A stretch of DNA of 64,000 bases from an uncultured Erythrobacter sp. GTDB taxonomy: Bacteria; Pseudomonadota; Alphaproteobacteria; Sphingomonadales; Sphingomonadaceae. The stretch is taken from assembly GCA_947500645.1 (NCBI GenBank), contig CANMSD010000001.1:620001-684000 (forward strand). The letters run 5' to 3'. Positions 20,083 through 31,046 of the stretch are shown here, piece after piece; position 1 is the first letter of the stretch; the number at the start of each line of letters is the position of its first letter. The translations under genes were made by a program, and so were the position numbers. Under the pieces are notes generated by a model. It worked only from the letters and a program-made list of their open reading frames with translations, did no database searches and was not told where the DNA came from.

Positions 20083-20208
20083 ACGGACAGCAGAAATGGG
20101 TAGCTATCTAATGCGATAGCTTACGTAGCGTCACCCTTGCCACTCGTCGCGACCACCCTTAACGCTCGCGTCAAGTTAAGTTGCCAATCAAGATTTACAG
20201 GACCGAGC

Positions 20209-21066
20209 ATGACCGATCAGAAGCGCTTTGAAGGCACCAGCAATTACATCGCCACCGACGATCTGAAAGTCGCGGTGGATGCTGCGGTGACTTTGCGCCG
20301 CCCACTGTTGGTCAAGGGTGAACCAGGCACGGGTAAAACCGTGCTCGCTCATGAGATTTCCAAGGCAATCGGCGCTCCGCTGATCGAATGGAACGTTAAG
20401 TCCACCACCAAGGCCCAGCAAGGCCTGTATGAATACGATGCGGTTGCCCGCCTGCGCGATGGCCAGCTGGGCGAAGAACGCGTTCACGATATCCGCAACT
20501 ACATCAAGAAGGGCAAATTGTGGGAAGCTTTCACCAGCGAGGAGCTGCCCGTCCTGCTGATCGATGAGATCGACAAGGCCGATATCGAATTCCCGAACGA
20601 TCTGCTGCAAGAACTCGATCGCATGAGCTTCGACGTTTACGAGACGCAGGAACGGATCGAGGCGAAAGAACGCCCAATCGTCGTCATCACCTCGAACAAC
20701 GAGAAGGAACTGCCGGACGCATTCCTGCGCCGCTGCTTCTTCCACTACATCAAGTTCCCGGATCGCGAGACGATGCAATCGATCATCGACGTTCACTATC
20801 CCGGCATCCAGAAGACGCTGGTGAGTAAGGCGATGGATATCTTCTATGAACTGCGCGAAGTGCCAGGCCTGAAGAAGAAGCCATCGACCAGCGAACTGCT
20901 CGATTGGCTCAAGCTGCTGCTCAACGAAGATATGCCGCTTGAGACTCTGCAGGACTCGAACCCAAACAATGCCATCCCGCCACTTCACGGCGCTCTGCTC
21001 AAAAACGAGCAGGATGTGATGATGTTTGAGCGGCTTGCCTTTATGGCGCGCCGCAATCCGACCTGA
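20209..21066 (+). CDS. MoxR family AAA+ ATPase
   Basis: PLLVKGEPGTGKTVLA Walker A; VLLIDEIDKAD Walker B; ITSNNEKELPDAFLRRC. Confidence 0.92.
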   Translation: MTDQKRFEGTSNYIATDDLKVAVDAAVTLRRPLLVKGEPGTGKTVLAHEISKAIGAPLIEWNVKSTTKAQQGLYEYDAVARLRDGQLGEERVHDIRNYIKKGKLWEAFTSEELPVLLIDEIDKADIEFPNDLLQELDRMSFDVYETQERIEAKERPIVVITSNNEKELPDAFLRRCFFHYIKFPDRETMQSIIDVHYPGIQKTLVSKAMDIFYELREVPGLKKKPSTSELLDWLKLLLNEDMPLETLQDSNPNNAIPPLHGALLKNEQDVMMFERLAFMARRNPT

Positions 21067-21136
21067 AGTCCTTCCCTCCATGAACGATTATTCTGGAGGT
21101 GAGGACTGGTTCGGCGAAGCTGCCCAACCGCTGACG

Positions 21137-22537
21137 TTACTGTAGAGAGTAAGCGATCTCGAAATCGCCCCAGCGTCGGCCATTGATGATCAGTGGCACA
21201 TAGACGTTGCGGACGACACTGTACCGCTTGTCGTCAACCTCTCTGCGATAGACGACCATCGTGTAGGGCGCGTCGCTTGCCTTCGCCATTTCCGTGGTCG
21301 GTCCGAACATGATCCGACCGTTGCGACAATTTGCAGTGTCGTGGGCAAAATCACCCGTTGGCTTTAGTGACTTGTCCGAATGGTGGGTCGGCAAGAAGCC
21401 ATTAGGATCTGTGCATACCGATGCGATGATATTGGTATCCATCGCACGGGCCTCATCATATTTGGGCTGCCAGTTGGCGTCGGCCCAATCGGACAGTTTG
21501 GTGCGGAATAGTTGCGGGTTGGTGCCCGAAACTTCCTTGTAATCCCTGTCGAAGAGATCGTTCTCTTTCAGTTCGCCTCTCTCAATAGCCGCTTCCGTCA
21601 GCTCCGCGAGCTTACTGGCAAGATTTTGAGCGCGTTCAACCATTATGCTGTCCTCTGGAGAGAGGCCCGCTTTTACGATGCTGTCAAACATCTCGCACGC
21701 AGTTATCTCCAGCTCACCCATACGCTGATTGGCGCCCTCAAGCTGACTTTCACTCTGTCGCGCTGATGCGTCAAAGCTGTTCAGAACCTTCTGGACTGCA
21801 TCAACATGACCGCAGATCGTCCCGGTCGAACGAGCGATAACGTCGTTCTGTTTATCGACCTCTTCGACAAGCTCGCCCACGCTGCTGATAGTGTCCTCGA
21901 TCCGCGCAACCGATTCCTTGGCGGCGCCGCTTGCTGTGGAACCATCCTCGATCCGTCTGATCACCATGCTGGCTTCTTCGCCAAGCGTATCGATGGTTGA
22001 AGATATTTCTTCGGTTGCGCGCCGCGTGTCACTGGCGAGACTTTTCACTTCGCTGGCGACGACAGCAAATGTTCGGCCAGCTTCGCCCGCACGCATCGCT
22101 TCGATCGTTGCATTGAGCGCCAGAATATTTGTTGTTTCGGCAATACCCTCAATATCGAGCGCACTGCGCTTCACTTGATCCATAGCCGCCGAGAAGCTGG
22201 TGACGTGCTGGCCGAGCGTGTCCACGAGTTCGAGCAGCGTGCCGATCTGTCCAAGCGAAGACTGGATGAGCTTGGTGCCTTCGCCCAACCTCTCGATTGC
22301 GCGCTCTGACAAGAGACGAGCCTCGTCGGTTGCTTCGGATACCTTGGCCTGATCAGCCTCCAGAGCCGTGACGGTTCCCCTAAGTGCCTCATGTTCAGCC
22401 CGAAGCGTCTCGGACGACTGAATGACCGCTTCAACAACGCCTGCAACATCGGTGCAACCGACCGTGACCGCGCCGCACTTCTCGGGTATCGAGTTCAGTG
22501 CTGTGGCACTCGCAGTGTCGATGGAAACTGGCTTCAT
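21137..22537 (-). CDS. Soluble methyl-accepting chemotaxis-type protein with C-terminal sensor domain
   Basis: [40 protein letters not shown] hairpin tip; no obvious TM; C-terminal Cache/PAS-like region. Confidence 0.85.
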   Translation of the reverse strand: MKPVSIDTASATALNSIPEKCGAVTVGCTDVAGVVEAVIQSSETLRAEHEALRGTVTALEADQAKVSEATDEARLLSERAIERLGEGTKLIQSSLGQIGTLLELVDTLGQHVTSFSAAMDQVKRSALDIEGIAETTNILALNATIEAMRAGEAGRTFAVVASEVKSLASDTRRATEEISSTIDTLGEEASMVIRRIEDGSTASGAAKESVARIEDTISSVGELVEEVDKQNDVIARSTGTICGHVDAVQKVLNSFDASARQSESQLEGANQRMGELEITACEMFDSIVKAGLSPEDSIMVERAQNLASKLAELTEAAIERGELKENDLFDRDYKEVSGTNPQLFRTKLSDWADANWQPKYDEARAMDTNIIASVCTDPNGFLPTHHSDKSLKPTGDFAHDTANCRNGRIMFGPTTEMAKASDAPYTMVVYRREVDDKRYSVVRNVYVPLIINGRRWGDFEIAYSLQ

Positions 22538-22704
22538 TTGTCTAGCAACCTTCAGGGTATATACCTAACTTCCCTTCTTCTAACGATTGATGGTTAGCGA
22601 AGGCTTAAGCTGAGAGTGAATCACACCAAGCCCCCGATTTCTTTGGCCGAGCCTGCGATCCTTAAGGGCTAGCGCGGAGAAACCGGGGCAGCTACAGAAC
22701 AATA

Positions 22705-23889
22705 ATGTTTTTCAATTTTGTCGACGAACTGCGCGAGGCCGGTATTCCGGCGAGTTTCAAAGAGCATCTGACCCTGCTTGAGGCGCTCGATAAGGACGTA
22801 ATCGAGCAATCGCCCGAAGCATTCTACTATCTAAGTCGCGCGACCTTCGTGAAGGATGAAGGCCTGCTGGATCGGTTTGACCAGGTGTTCAACAAGGTCT
22901 TCAAGGGTATCCTGTCCGACTACGGCCAGGACCCGGTCGACATTCCTGAAGACTGGCTCAAGGCTGTCGCTGAGAAATTCCTCAGTCCCGAGGAGATGGA
23001 GAAGATCAAGTCCCTCGGTGATTGGGACGAGATTATGGACACGCTCAAGAAGCGTCTCGAGGAGCAGGAAAAGCGCCACGAAGGCGGGAATAAGTGGATC
23101 GGTACGGGCGGCACCTCGCCTTTCGGCCATTCTGGCTACAATCCCGAAGGTGTCCGGATCGGTGGCGAAAGCAAACACAAACGCGCGATCAAAGTCTGGG
23201 AGAAGCGCGAGTTCCAGAACCTCGACAACACCAAGGAACTGGGCACTCGCAACATAAAGATGGCATTGCGCCGGTTGCGGCGGTTTGCGCGCGAAGGCAA
23301 CGCGGATGAGCTTGATCTCGATGCGACAATCGAGGGTACGGCCAAGCAGGGTTGGCTCGACATTCACATGCGCCCAGAGCGGCACAATGCGGTAAAACTG
23401 CTGCTGTTCCTAGACGTGGGTGGATCTATGGATCCGTTCATCAAACTGTGCGAGGAATTGTTCAGCGCCGCCTCGTCAGAATTCAAGAATCTCGAGTTCT
23501 TCTACTTCCACAATTGCCTCTACGAAGGTGTGTGGAAGGACAACAAACGCCGCTGGCAGGAACGCACAAAGACCTGGGACGTGCTGCATAAATTCGGCCA
23601 TGATTACAAAGTGATCTTTGTTGGAGATGCGGCGATGAGTCCCTACGAAATCACTCATGCAGGCGGCTCTGTCGAGCACATGAACGAGGAGGCGGGCGCG
23701 ATCTGGATGAATCGGGTAACCAACACCTATCCGGCCACCGTCTGGCTGAACCCCGTTCCCGAAAAGCAATGGGGCTATTCGCAATCAACCAAGATGCTCA
23801 AAGAGCTGGTGAATGACCGGATGTATCCGCTTACGCTCGATGGTTTGGACGATGCAACGCGCGAGTTAAGCCGGAAACAGGGGCATTGA
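22705..23889 (+). CDS. VWA domain-containing CoxE-like protein
   Basis: LLFLDVGGSMDPFIKLCEELFSAA (MIDAS-like, DxGxS), YKVIFVGDAAMSPYEI; MoxR gene nearby. Confidence 0.85.
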   Translation: MFFNFVDELREAGIPASFKEHLTLLEALDKDVIEQSPEAFYYLSRATFVKDEGLLDRFDQVFNKVFKGILSDYGQDPVDIPEDWLKAVAEKFLSPEEMEKIKSLGDWDEIMDTLKKRLEEQEKRHEGGNKWIGTGGTSPFGHSGYNPEGVRIGGESKHKRAIKVWEKREFQNLDNTKELGTRNIKMALRRLRRFAREGNADELDLDATIEGTAKQGWLDIHMRPERHNAVKLLLFLDVGGSMDPFIKLCEELFSAASSEFKNLEFFYFHNCLYEGVWKDNKRRWQERTKTWDVLHKFGHDYKVIFVGDAAMSPYEITHAGGSVEHMNEEAGAIWMNRVTNTYPATVWLNPVPEKQWGYSQSTKMLKELVNDRMYPLTLDGLDDATRELSRKQGH

Positions 23890-23947
23890 CGTCTGCCAGA
23901 TAAGGTTGGGATATCTGACGTGCGACGTTCACTTGGTGGAGGTTCTC

Positions 23948-24379
23948 ATGCGCACAACCGTGATTATTCTTTGCTCGATTGTCCTGATGGGCGCGAGCGA
24001 GTCTGACGAACAGAGTTCCTCCGCTTCTGACATAAGCGATCAAGTAAGCAGTATGCCGCCAAGCCTGCTATTACCGTCGTATGGCGTATCAGTTTATCAA
24101 GCGAGCTTGATCGCCGAAGCGCAACTTAAAGCAGCCACGCCGATACCATCAGATCAGGAATGTCGTGACCGGATCATTCAAATTCGGAAAGAGCGCGGCC
24201 TTCCGCCACTGGAAGACGATCCCGAGGCTCTCAAACAACCGATGACGATGTATGCCGTCGATTTCAGACAAGATGGATGCTCGACGCTGGTGATGAAGGG
24301 CGATCGGAACGATATCCGCCCGCTACCTGATCATCGAGATGGCCCGCTACAGGTCATTCCCACTCGCGGCAGTCAATAA
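23948..24379 (+). CDS. Hypothetical exported protein
   Basis: MRTTVIILCSIVLMGASES signal-like start; no recognised domain. Confidence 0.5.
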   Translation: MRTTVIILCSIVLMGASESDEQSSSASDISDQVSSMPPSLLLPSYGVSVYQASLIAEAQLKAATPIPSDQECRDRIIQIRKERGLPPLEDDPEALKQPMTMYAVDFRQDGCSTLVMKGDRNDIRPLPDHRDGPLQVIPTRGSQ

Positions 24380-25587
24380 AGCAAATGCCCGCGCACAGTC
24401 TGCACCCACGCTGCTTCATCGTTTGACGCCAGCGCATCCAAGTCTCCCGGCGTCGCGGCATCATTGTCGACCCATTGGCGCAGTGACGGCCCGCCATTGA
24501 TAACGTCGATTGCAAGCACGTTATCGGTGTACTCATATTTGAAGTCTGTCCCGCGCCACAATTCATAGTCCGGGTAAAGCCTGCGGATCGCCTTGAATGC
24601 CAGCGCCTGCAGCCGCCATGGTTTGAACGTATCGTGATCGTAGAACGCGTTTTCTGCATGGATCATCAATGCATTGCAGAGCTTTCCTGCATGCTTGTGG
24701 AAGGTGGGTTCGAACCAACAATCGCGTAAGGCGCAGCCGCGGAGCCATTCCGGTTCGAGAGAATGCATCTCCGCAAGCACAGCCTTTGCATCGACGTCGG
24801 GCGCACCGAAAAGAACCTCGAGCGGACGTGTTGTTCCCCTACCCTCAGAAACAGTCGCGCCTTCGATCATGACCGTACCCGCATAAGCTCGCGCCATATT
24901 CACATTGGCCGCGTTGGGCGACGGATTGATCCATACGCGCGAGGGCGGCCAGCCATGGCCTTCGCCGTCTGGCTCCCAGCTCTGCATAGCGACCACGCGA
25001 TAAAGCACATCGAGATCGAAATGGTCGATAAACCAGTGCCCCATCTCGCCCATCGTCAGACCGTGGCGCATAGGCATCGGAGCGGCACCGACAAAACTCT
25101 CATGGCCGGGCATAAGCAAAGTGCCCTCCACCGGACGTCCGGCGGGGTTTGGACGATCCAGCACCCATACTTCCTTGCCGTGCTTGGCTGCTTCTTCAAG
25201 GAGATAGAGCAGTGTCGTGACAAAGGTATAGATGCGGCAGCCCAGGTCCTGCAGATCGAACAGGAACACATCCGCGCTCGACATCATCTGCCCGGTCGGG
25301 CGACGCACCTCGCCATAGAGCGAAAAGACCGGGATGCCGTACTGCGGATCGGTCTCGTCCGCCGTCTCAACCATATTGTCCTGTTTGTCGCCCTTTAATC
25401 CGTGCTGCGGGCCAAAGGCGCTCGTGACATTAACTCCCGCCGCGATCAGCGCATCCAGACTGTGCGTCAGATCTTGCGTCACGCTCGCCGGATGTGCGAC
25501 CAGCGCGACACGCTTGCCCTCAAGCTCGCCCAACAATTGCGGGTCAGCCAGCAGGCAATCAATTCCGAATTCTACCTCTGAAGTCAT
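24373..25587 (-). CDS. DUF1343 / NamZ-type exo-beta-N-acetylmuramidase-like protein
   Basis: GKRVALVAHPASVTQD, FGPQHGLKGDKQD, FDLQDLGCRIYTFVTTL, LDRPNPAGRPVEG, SEGRGTTRPLE. Confidence 0.85.
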   Translation of the reverse strand: MTSEVEFGIDCLLADPQLLGELEGKRVALVAHPASVTQDLTHSLDALIAAGVNVTSAFGPQHGLKGDKQDNMVETADETDPQYGIPVFSLYGEVRRPTGQMMSSADVFLFDLQDLGCRIYTFVTTLLYLLEEAAKHGKEVWVLDRPNPAGRPVEGTLLMPGHESFVGAAPMPMRHGLTMGEMGHWFIDHFDLDVLYRVVAMQSWEPDGEGHGWPPSRVWINPSPNAANVNMARAYAGTVMIEGATVSEGRGTTRPLEVLFGAPDVDAKAVLAEMHSLEPEWLRGCALRDCWFEPTFHKHAGKLCNALMIHAENAFYDHDTFKPWRLQALAFKAIRRLYPDYELWRGTDFKYEYTDNVLAIDVINGGPSLRQWVDNDAATPGDLDALASNDEAAWVQTVRGHLLY

Positions 25588-25657
25588 ACCCGTCGAGTTG
25601 CGATACTAACGCAGTAAAGGCAATGGCTTTTGCGAATGACGCGCGTATATTGCTCCA

Positions 25658-26146
25658 ATGGAATGGACACCGGCCATCATCGCAGCGCTTTGGGCAGTCA
25701 TCCTCGGCGGCGCGGGTGGGTTACTCACCGAGATCGGCGATTGGTATCGCAATCTCAAGAAGCCTAGTTGGCAACCGCCTGATTGGCTCTTCGGTCCTGC
25801 CTGGACAATCATTCTGGGGCTTTCGGCCTGGAGCTTTTATCTCGCCTGGACCAATGCACCTACGCCAGCAGATCAGCGCGTCGTTGCGGCCCTATTCGGA
25901 ATGAACTTCGCACTACACCTGGCGTGGTCGCCGCTGTTTTTCAAAGTGAAACGCCCGGATTGGGCTTTGTTTGAAAACGTGTTCCTGTGGCTGTCCGTGC
26001 TCTCTTTGTGCCTCGTCCTGCCACACTACTCACAGCTAGCTGGTTGGCTCAACTTGCCGTACATCGCCTGGGTCAGTTTCGCGATGCTACTAAATTGGAA
26101 GATTGTGCAGCTCAACGGCCCGTTCGGCGACAAGGCGGCGGCTTAA
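25658..26146 (+). CDS. TspO/MBR family tryptophan-rich sensory protein
   Basis: WYRNLKKPSWQPPDWLFGPAWTIILGLSAWSFYLAW, multi-TM. Confidence 0.9.
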   Translation: MEWTPAIIAALWAVILGGAGGLLTEIGDWYRNLKKPSWQPPDWLFGPAWTIILGLSAWSFYLAWTNAPTPADQRVVAALFGMNFALHLAWSPLFFKVKRPDWALFENVFLWLSVLSLCLVLPHYSQLAGWLNLPYIAWVSFAMLLNWKIVQLNGPFGDKAAA

Positions 26147-26658
26147 CGCTCTACTATTATCTGACGACACGCCTCGCTGTGGAACTCCGGCTTGCCTGGA
26201 GGAAACGCTAACGCCCAGTATTGCAACGCTCCGTTATGGTGCTCGACGATGGCGTTGAGTGCGACCTGTGCAGGATCGGGCAATTCCGACGCGATGCTTG
26301 CCTTCAGCACCAGTTCGGTGTCGCTGTATGAGCACGCAATTGCAATCGCATCGACCGGCGCATCTCGCGAGTTCTCACGAAACGCATCGAAATCGTAGCA
26401 AGCCCAACGGCTCGACGGCGAAAGGTTGAATTCGCGGTAGTAAGTGCCGCCAATCGGTTGCCAGAATATCTCGAAGCAGGTCGTTTTCCACAGATTGTCC
26501 ATGCGTTCCGAGGCGGCATGCGTCGGAACCTTAACTCCTCCAATCGCTCCATCGAGGCGGAATTCGGCCTCGCAGCCAGTTGAAGTAGGCGCGATTTGAG
26601 CGGTTACAGCCTTGATCGGCCCAAGGTCACAGGTCTGATGAAGCATGAGAGGTTGCAT
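26143..26658 (-). CDS. DOMON-like domain protein
   Basis: DNLWKTTCFEIFWQPIGGTYYREFNLSPSSRWACYDFDAFRE. Confidence 0.7.
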   Translation of the reverse strand: MQPLMLHQTCDLGPIKAVTAQIAPTSTGCEAEFRLDGAIGGVKVPTHAASERMDNLWKTTCFEIFWQPIGGTYYREFNLSPSSRWACYDFDAFRENSRDAPVDAIAIACSYSDTELVLKASIASELPDPAQVALNAIVEHHNGALQYWALAFPPGKPEFHSEACRQIIVER

Positions 26659-26746
26659 GCGCTACGCTATTGCCGAGGCGCAGCGGGCGAGCAACGGCTT
26701 TTCTTGCCTTTCCCGCTGCGGCGCACGCTGTTAAGCGCCGCGCACC

Positions 26747-27976
26747 ATGACTGCATACGAATCCGATCTGCTGCGCCTGCTCGATGAGCGGGGCTACATC
26801 CACCAGATGACTGATGCCGGCTCGCTCGACCAGCTCGCCGTAAAGAGAGTCGTGCCGGGATATATCGGCTTCGATGCAACAGCGCCTAGCCTGCATGTCG
26901 GCAGCCTCGTGCAAATCATGATGCTGCGCCGTCTGCAACAAACTGGGCACAAGCCGATTGTCGTGATGGGCGGTGGAACGACCAAGGTCGGCGATCCGTC
27001 AGGTAAAGATGAAAGCCGCCAACTTCTGACTGGAGAGGCGATACAAGACAATATCGCCTCAATTCGCACGGTGTTCGAACGACTGCTAACCTTCGGCGAT
27101 GGCCCGACAGACGCCATCATGGTCGATAACGACGAGTGGCTGTCGAAACTCGGCTACGTAGAGCTGCTGCGCGATGTCGGCCCCCACTTCACGATCAACC
27201 GGATGCTGACTTTCGATTCCGTCAGGCTTCGGCTCGATCGCGAACAGCCGCTGACCTTCCTCGAATTCAACTACATGATCCTGCAGGCCTACGACTTCCT
27301 CGAGCTTGCGCGTCGCTATGACTGTCGCCTGCAAATGGGCGGGAGCGATCAGTGGGGCAATATCGTCAACGGGATGGAATTGTCGCGCCGCAAGGAAGGA
27401 TTCGATCTGTTCGGGCTGACCACACCGCTGCTGACCACTGCCGATGGCGCAAAGATGGGCAAGACCGCCGCTGGCGCGGTCTGGCTCAATGAAGATCAGC
27501 TGCCCGCCTATGATTTCTGGCAATACTGGCGCAATTCGGACGACCGCGATGTAGGGCGTTTCCTCAAGCTGTTCACCGATCTGCCGCTGGATGAGATTGC
27601 GCAGCTCGAATCGCTCCAAGGCGCTGAGATTAACGACGCGAAGGTCATACTCGCCAACGAGGTGACAAAGCTGGTGCGCGGCGAGGAGACTGCTCGCGCC
27701 GCCGAAGCAACCGCGCGTGAAACTTTCGCAGGCGGCGGCGCAGGCGAGGACTTGCCGACCTTTGCGGTCGGCGCGGAGGGCATGCGGATTGGCGCGGTCC
27801 TGACAGAGATTGGCTTCACCGCTTCCAATGGCGAGGCGAAGCGGAAGATTGCCGAAGGCGCGGTAAAGTTGGACGGCGAAGCAGTTTCTGACCCCGGTTT
27901 TCTCTTGATGCCCGGCGACGGCAAAACGTTGAAGTTGAGCCTCGGTAAAAAGAAGCACGGCCTTGTGACGCGCTAG
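26747..27976 (+). CDS. tyrS: Tyrosyl-tRNA synthetase
   Basis: [39 protein letters not shown]-terminal S4 domain. Confidence 0.97.
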   Translation: MTAYESDLLRLLDERGYIHQMTDAGSLDQLAVKRVVPGYIGFDATAPSLHVGSLVQIMMLRRLQQTGHKPIVVMGGGTTKVGDPSGKDESRQLLTGEAIQDNIASIRTVFERLLTFGDGPTDAIMVDNDEWLSKLGYVELLRDVGPHFTINRMLTFDSVRLRLDREQPLTFLEFNYMILQAYDFLELARRYDCRLQMGGSDQWGNIVNGMELSRRKEGFDLFGLTTPLLTTADGAKMGKTAAGAVWLNEDQLPAYDFWQYWRNSDDRDVGRFLKLFTDLPLDEIAQLESLQGAEINDAKVILANEVTKLVRGEETARAAEATARETFAGGGAGEDLPTFAVGAEGMRIGAVLTEIGFTASNGEAKRKIAEGAVKLDGEAVSDPGFLLMPGDGKTLKLSLGKKKHGLVTR

Positions 27977-28044
27977 CTTCTTGCTCGGCAAACTCTGGAA
28001 AATTTATCCTCGGATCGACGGCTTTACCAAATATCAGCCTTTTT

Positions 28045-28079
28045 CCTCCATTGCGGTAACACTCGAATAATAATGGAGG
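28045..28079 (+). promoter_or_regulatory. Candidate Shine-Dalgarno-sequestering stem-loop
   Basis: CCTCCATT-N19-AATGGAGG perfect 8-bp inverted repeat; GGAGG lies 10 nt before the PilZ gene GTG start. Confidence 0.5.
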
Positions 28080-28089
28080 GTCGAGAAAC

Positions 28090-28428
28090 GTGTCAGCCGG
28101 AGCGAATCTGAGCGTTACTGATATGCGTCGCGCCGCGCGTCACCCGGTTGATTTCCCGGTGATCGTGGAACACTTCGCTCGTGGCGATCTCAATCTTCAC
28201 GTTTCAAACCTGTCTGCCCACGGCTTCATGGTCGATGATGCGGCAGATCTAAATCGGGGCGACCGCGTTATTATTCGCCTGCCGATTGTTGGCCGGATCG
28301 AAGCGTATGTCATCTGGACGCGCGATGAGCGTGCCGGATTCCAGTTCGAGCGCATAATCCGCATCGACGACTTCGTCGACATTATCGACGCGCTTCAGCC
28401 GAACCCGCGCCTGCGCCGCAAGCGCTAA
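28090..28428 (+). CDS. PilZ domain protein
   Basis: RRAARHPVDFPVIVEH (RxxxR) ... VSNLSAHGFMVDD (D/NxSxxG) c-di-GMP motif; GTG start. Confidence 0.8.
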   Translation: MSAGANLSVTDMRRAARHPVDFPVIVEHFARGDLNLHVSNLSAHGFMVDDAADLNRGDRVIIRLPIVGRIEAYVIWTRDERAGFQFERIIRIDDFVDIIDALQPNPRLRRKR

Positions 28429-28501
28429 GGCAAACACCAGCTTTCATAGCCGCTAGCTTCACTCCCTTGGCAGCGCCTCGTGCGCCTGCCATGGCCGCTG
28501 C

Positions 28502-29800
28502 GTGAGCGATACGGACCAAACCTTCATCCACCCATTCCGCGTGCCCAACTTCCGCGCCTATTGGGTCAGCCGCTTTGCGATGACGCTGGCGCAATATGCC
28601 ATGCTGCTGATCATCGGTTGGCAGACATACAATATCGCGCGCGATGGCGGTATGACTATTCCGGAAGCGTCTGGCCAACTTGCACTAATCGGCTTGTTTC
28701 AGTTCCTGCCGCTGTTCGTGCTGACCCCTTTCACCGGGCTTGCAGCGGACCGATTTGATCGGCGGCGGCTTGGGCAGCTGACGGTCTTGCTACAGCTGAT
28801 ATGCGCGGCGACGCTCGCCTGGTTTACCTGGAGCGGCGCAATGACGCTGCCGATCCTGTTCACGATAGCGGTCGTGCTCGGCGTGGCGCGCGGATTTGCT
28901 GGGCCCGCATTGTCGGCGCTCGCGCCAAATCTCGTACCGAAGCCTAGCCTGCCAACTGCAATCGCTCTGTCCTCCATCGCCTGGCAGGTCGGAATGATTG
29001 TCGGCCCAGCGATTGGCGGCGTGCTCTATCGGGTCGGCCCCGCCCTACCCTATATGGCGGCGTCGGCGCTGTTCGCAGTGTCTCTCATCGCGCTGAGCTT
29101 CATCGGCAAAGTCCCCCAGCCAGCTGTGCGCAAGGACCAACGTCCTATCGGCGCGATTGTTGACGGGCTTTCCTATGTGGTGCGCAACAAGATGGTTCTC
29201 GGCGCGATCACACTTGATCTTTTCGCGGTATTCCTCGCCGGGGCGACTGCGCTTTTCCCGGTCTATGCGCGCGATATTCTGCAATCGGGCGAAATCGGAC
29301 TCAGCCTGCTTGCCGCAGCGCCTGCAGTGGGCGCTGCCTCGACCGCGCTGTGGTTCTCATTCCGTCCGCTCAAGAGTAATGTTGGTCCAAAGATGCTTTG
29401 GGCCGTCGCCGTATTCGGTGTGGCAACAATCGTCTTCGCACTATCGACTTCAATGCCGCTCAGCCTGGCGATGCTCGTGATCGTTGGCGCAGCAGATATG
29501 TTCAGCGTCTACATCCGTCAGTCGCTGATCCAACTGCACACGCCCGATGACAAGCGCGGTCGCGTCTCATCCGTGTCCCTGCTGACGATCAGCGCTTCGA
29601 ATGAAGGCGGCGATGCGTTCTCCGGATTCCTTGCCAGCGCCATCGGGCCTGTCGCCGCCGTCGCTGCTGGCGGCGTTGGCGCGATTGTAACCGTTGCGCT
29701 GTGGAGCCGAATATTCCCGACGTTGCGGACGACTAAGACCTTCGATCCGCCAAAAGACATGTTAGAAGACCCGCCAAAGACAAACCCCCAGGAGGCCTGA
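28502..29800 (+). CDS. MFS transporter (EntS-like)
   Basis: 12-TM hydrophobic pattern, [49 protein letters not shown]. Confidence 0.88.
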   Translation: MSDTDQTFIHPFRVPNFRAYWVSRFAMTLAQYAMLLIIGWQTYNIARDGGMTIPEASGQLALIGLFQFLPLFVLTPFTGLAADRFDRRRLGQLTVLLQLICAATLAWFTWSGAMTLPILFTIAVVLGVARGFAGPALSALAPNLVPKPSLPTAIALSSIAWQVGMIVGPAIGGVLYRVGPALPYMAASALFAVSLIALSFIGKVPQPAVRKDQRPIGAIVDGLSYVVRNKMVLGAITLDLFAVFLAGATALFPVYARDILQSGEIGLSLLAAAPAVGAASTALWFSFRPLKSNVGPKMLWAVAVFGVATIVFALSTSMPLSLAMLVIVGAADMFSVYIRQSLIQLHTPDDKRGRVSSVSLLTISASNEGGDAFSGFLASAIGPVAAVAAGGVGAIVTVALWSRIFPTLRTTKTFDPPKDMLEDPPKTNPQEA

Positions 29801-29801
29801 G

Positions 29802-30722
29802 ATGAAAGCTGCAAACATCCTCGAGACGATTGGCAACACCCCGCACATTCGTTTGTCGAAACTGTTTCCCGATCACGAAGTTTGGCTCAAGTCGGAACGC
29901 GCCAATCCCGGCGGTTCGATCAAGGACCGTATTGCACTTGCTATGGTCGAGGATGCTGAGAGCTCTGGGTCGCTCAAGCCGGGCGGCACCATTGTCGAGC
30001 CGACCAGCGGCAACACGGGCATTGGCCTAGCGATGGTCGCTGCGGTCAAAGGCTACAGATTGGTTCTGGTCATGCCCGAATCAATGTCGGTCGAAAGGCG
30101 TCGCTTGATGCTGGCCTATGGTGCGACTTTCGATCTGACGCCCAAGGAAAAGGGCATGAAAGGCGCAATCGAACGCGCGAGCGAGATTGTGGAGAGCACT
30201 GACGGTGCCTGGATGCCTTCGCAGTTTGAGAATGCGTCGAATCCTGCGGTCCACGCGCGCACCACAGCCAAAGAGATCCTCGCTGATTTCTCGGACAATC
30301 CGATCGACGTGATGATCACGGGTGTCGGCACTGGCGGACATCTCACCGGCTGCGCGGAGGAACTCAAAAAGAGTTGGTCCGGATTGAAAGCCTATGGCGT
30401 CGAGCCCGAGCTTTCACCGGTCATCAGTGGCGGCCAGCCCGGGCCTCACCCAATTCAAGGTATTGGCGCAGGCTTCATTCCGGGTAACTTGCACACCGAC
30501 TCGATCGATGGCGCGATCCAGGTCGATGCCGATGCAGCGAAAGACATGGCACGCCGCGCCGCTCGCGAAGAGGGGATGCTGATCGGTATCTCCAGCGGCG
30601 CAACACTTGCTGCCATTGCCAAGAAGCTCCCCGAACTTGGCACTGGTAGCCGAGTGCTTGGCTTCAACTACGATACTGGCGAGCGGTACCTGTCAGTGCC
30701 AGATTTCCTGCCCGTCGAGTAA
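29802..30722 (+). CDS. Cysteine synthase (PLP-dependent, CysK family)
   Basis: [61 protein letters not shown]. Confidence 0.93.
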   Translation: MKAANILETIGNTPHIRLSKLFPDHEVWLKSERANPGGSIKDRIALAMVEDAESSGSLKPGGTIVEPTSGNTGIGLAMVAAVKGYRLVLVMPESMSVERRRLMLAYGATFDLTPKEKGMKGAIERASEIVESTDGAWMPSQFENASNPAVHARTTAKEILADFSDNPIDVMITGVGTGGHLTGCAEELKKSWSGLKAYGVEPELSPVISGGQPGPHPIQGIGAGFIPGNLHTDSIDGAIQVDADAAKDMARRAAREEGMLIGISSGATLAAIAKKLPELGTGSRVLGFNYDTGERYLSVPDFLPVE

Positions 30723-30797
30723 AGCATCTTAACACTGCAACCGTATTCTGATCCCGATCGGTCCTGCGCTGTGCAAGGCGGATCTGGAGATCATGAT

Positions 30798-30971
30798 ATG
30801 AAGTTCGTTGCACTCGACTCGCGCGGTGGGAATTATCTCGTCGTTGCCCAGAATATCGCATGGCTAAGAACTGGAGAAAACGGTCAAACCAACGTCGGCA
30901 TGGTAGGTGGTAGCCCACTCTTGGTGACCGGATCGATCGAAGAGGTGGAGCGCAAGATCACAGCCGAGTGA
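30798..30971 (+). CDS. Small hypothetical protein (57 aa)
   Basis: Short ORF between cysteine synthase gene and terminator. Confidence 0.45.
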   Translation: MKFVALDSRGGNYLVVAQNIAWLRTGENGQTNVGMVGGSPLLVTGSIEEVERKITAE

Positions 30972-30990
30972 TCGGCGCGATGTGACAACG

Positions 30991-31026
30991 AAAAAGGCCC
31001 AAGAGCTCGAACTCCTGGGCCTTTTT
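30991..31026. terminator. Bidirectional rho-independent terminator
   Basis: AAAAAGGCCCA..GAG..CTC..TGGGCCTTTTT, A-tract/T-tract flanked hairpin between convergent genes. Confidence 0.9.
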
Positions 31027-31046
31027 ACGTGACGATTTCGTATATA

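Noticed and set aside
20102-20121. AGCTATC-taatgc-GATAGCT hairpin after the serine hydrolase gene
   Set aside because: No T tract and short AT-rich stem; could be a weak terminator or chance.
20188-21081. 297-aa ORF antisense to the MoxR ATPase gene
   Set aside because: Shadow of a conserved AAA+ gene, no recognisable domain.
22573-22603. Imperfect dyad CCTTC..CTAAC-N8-GTTAG.GAAGG upstream of the MCP gene
   Set aside because: Interrupted arms and no supporting promoter context; too weak to call an operator.
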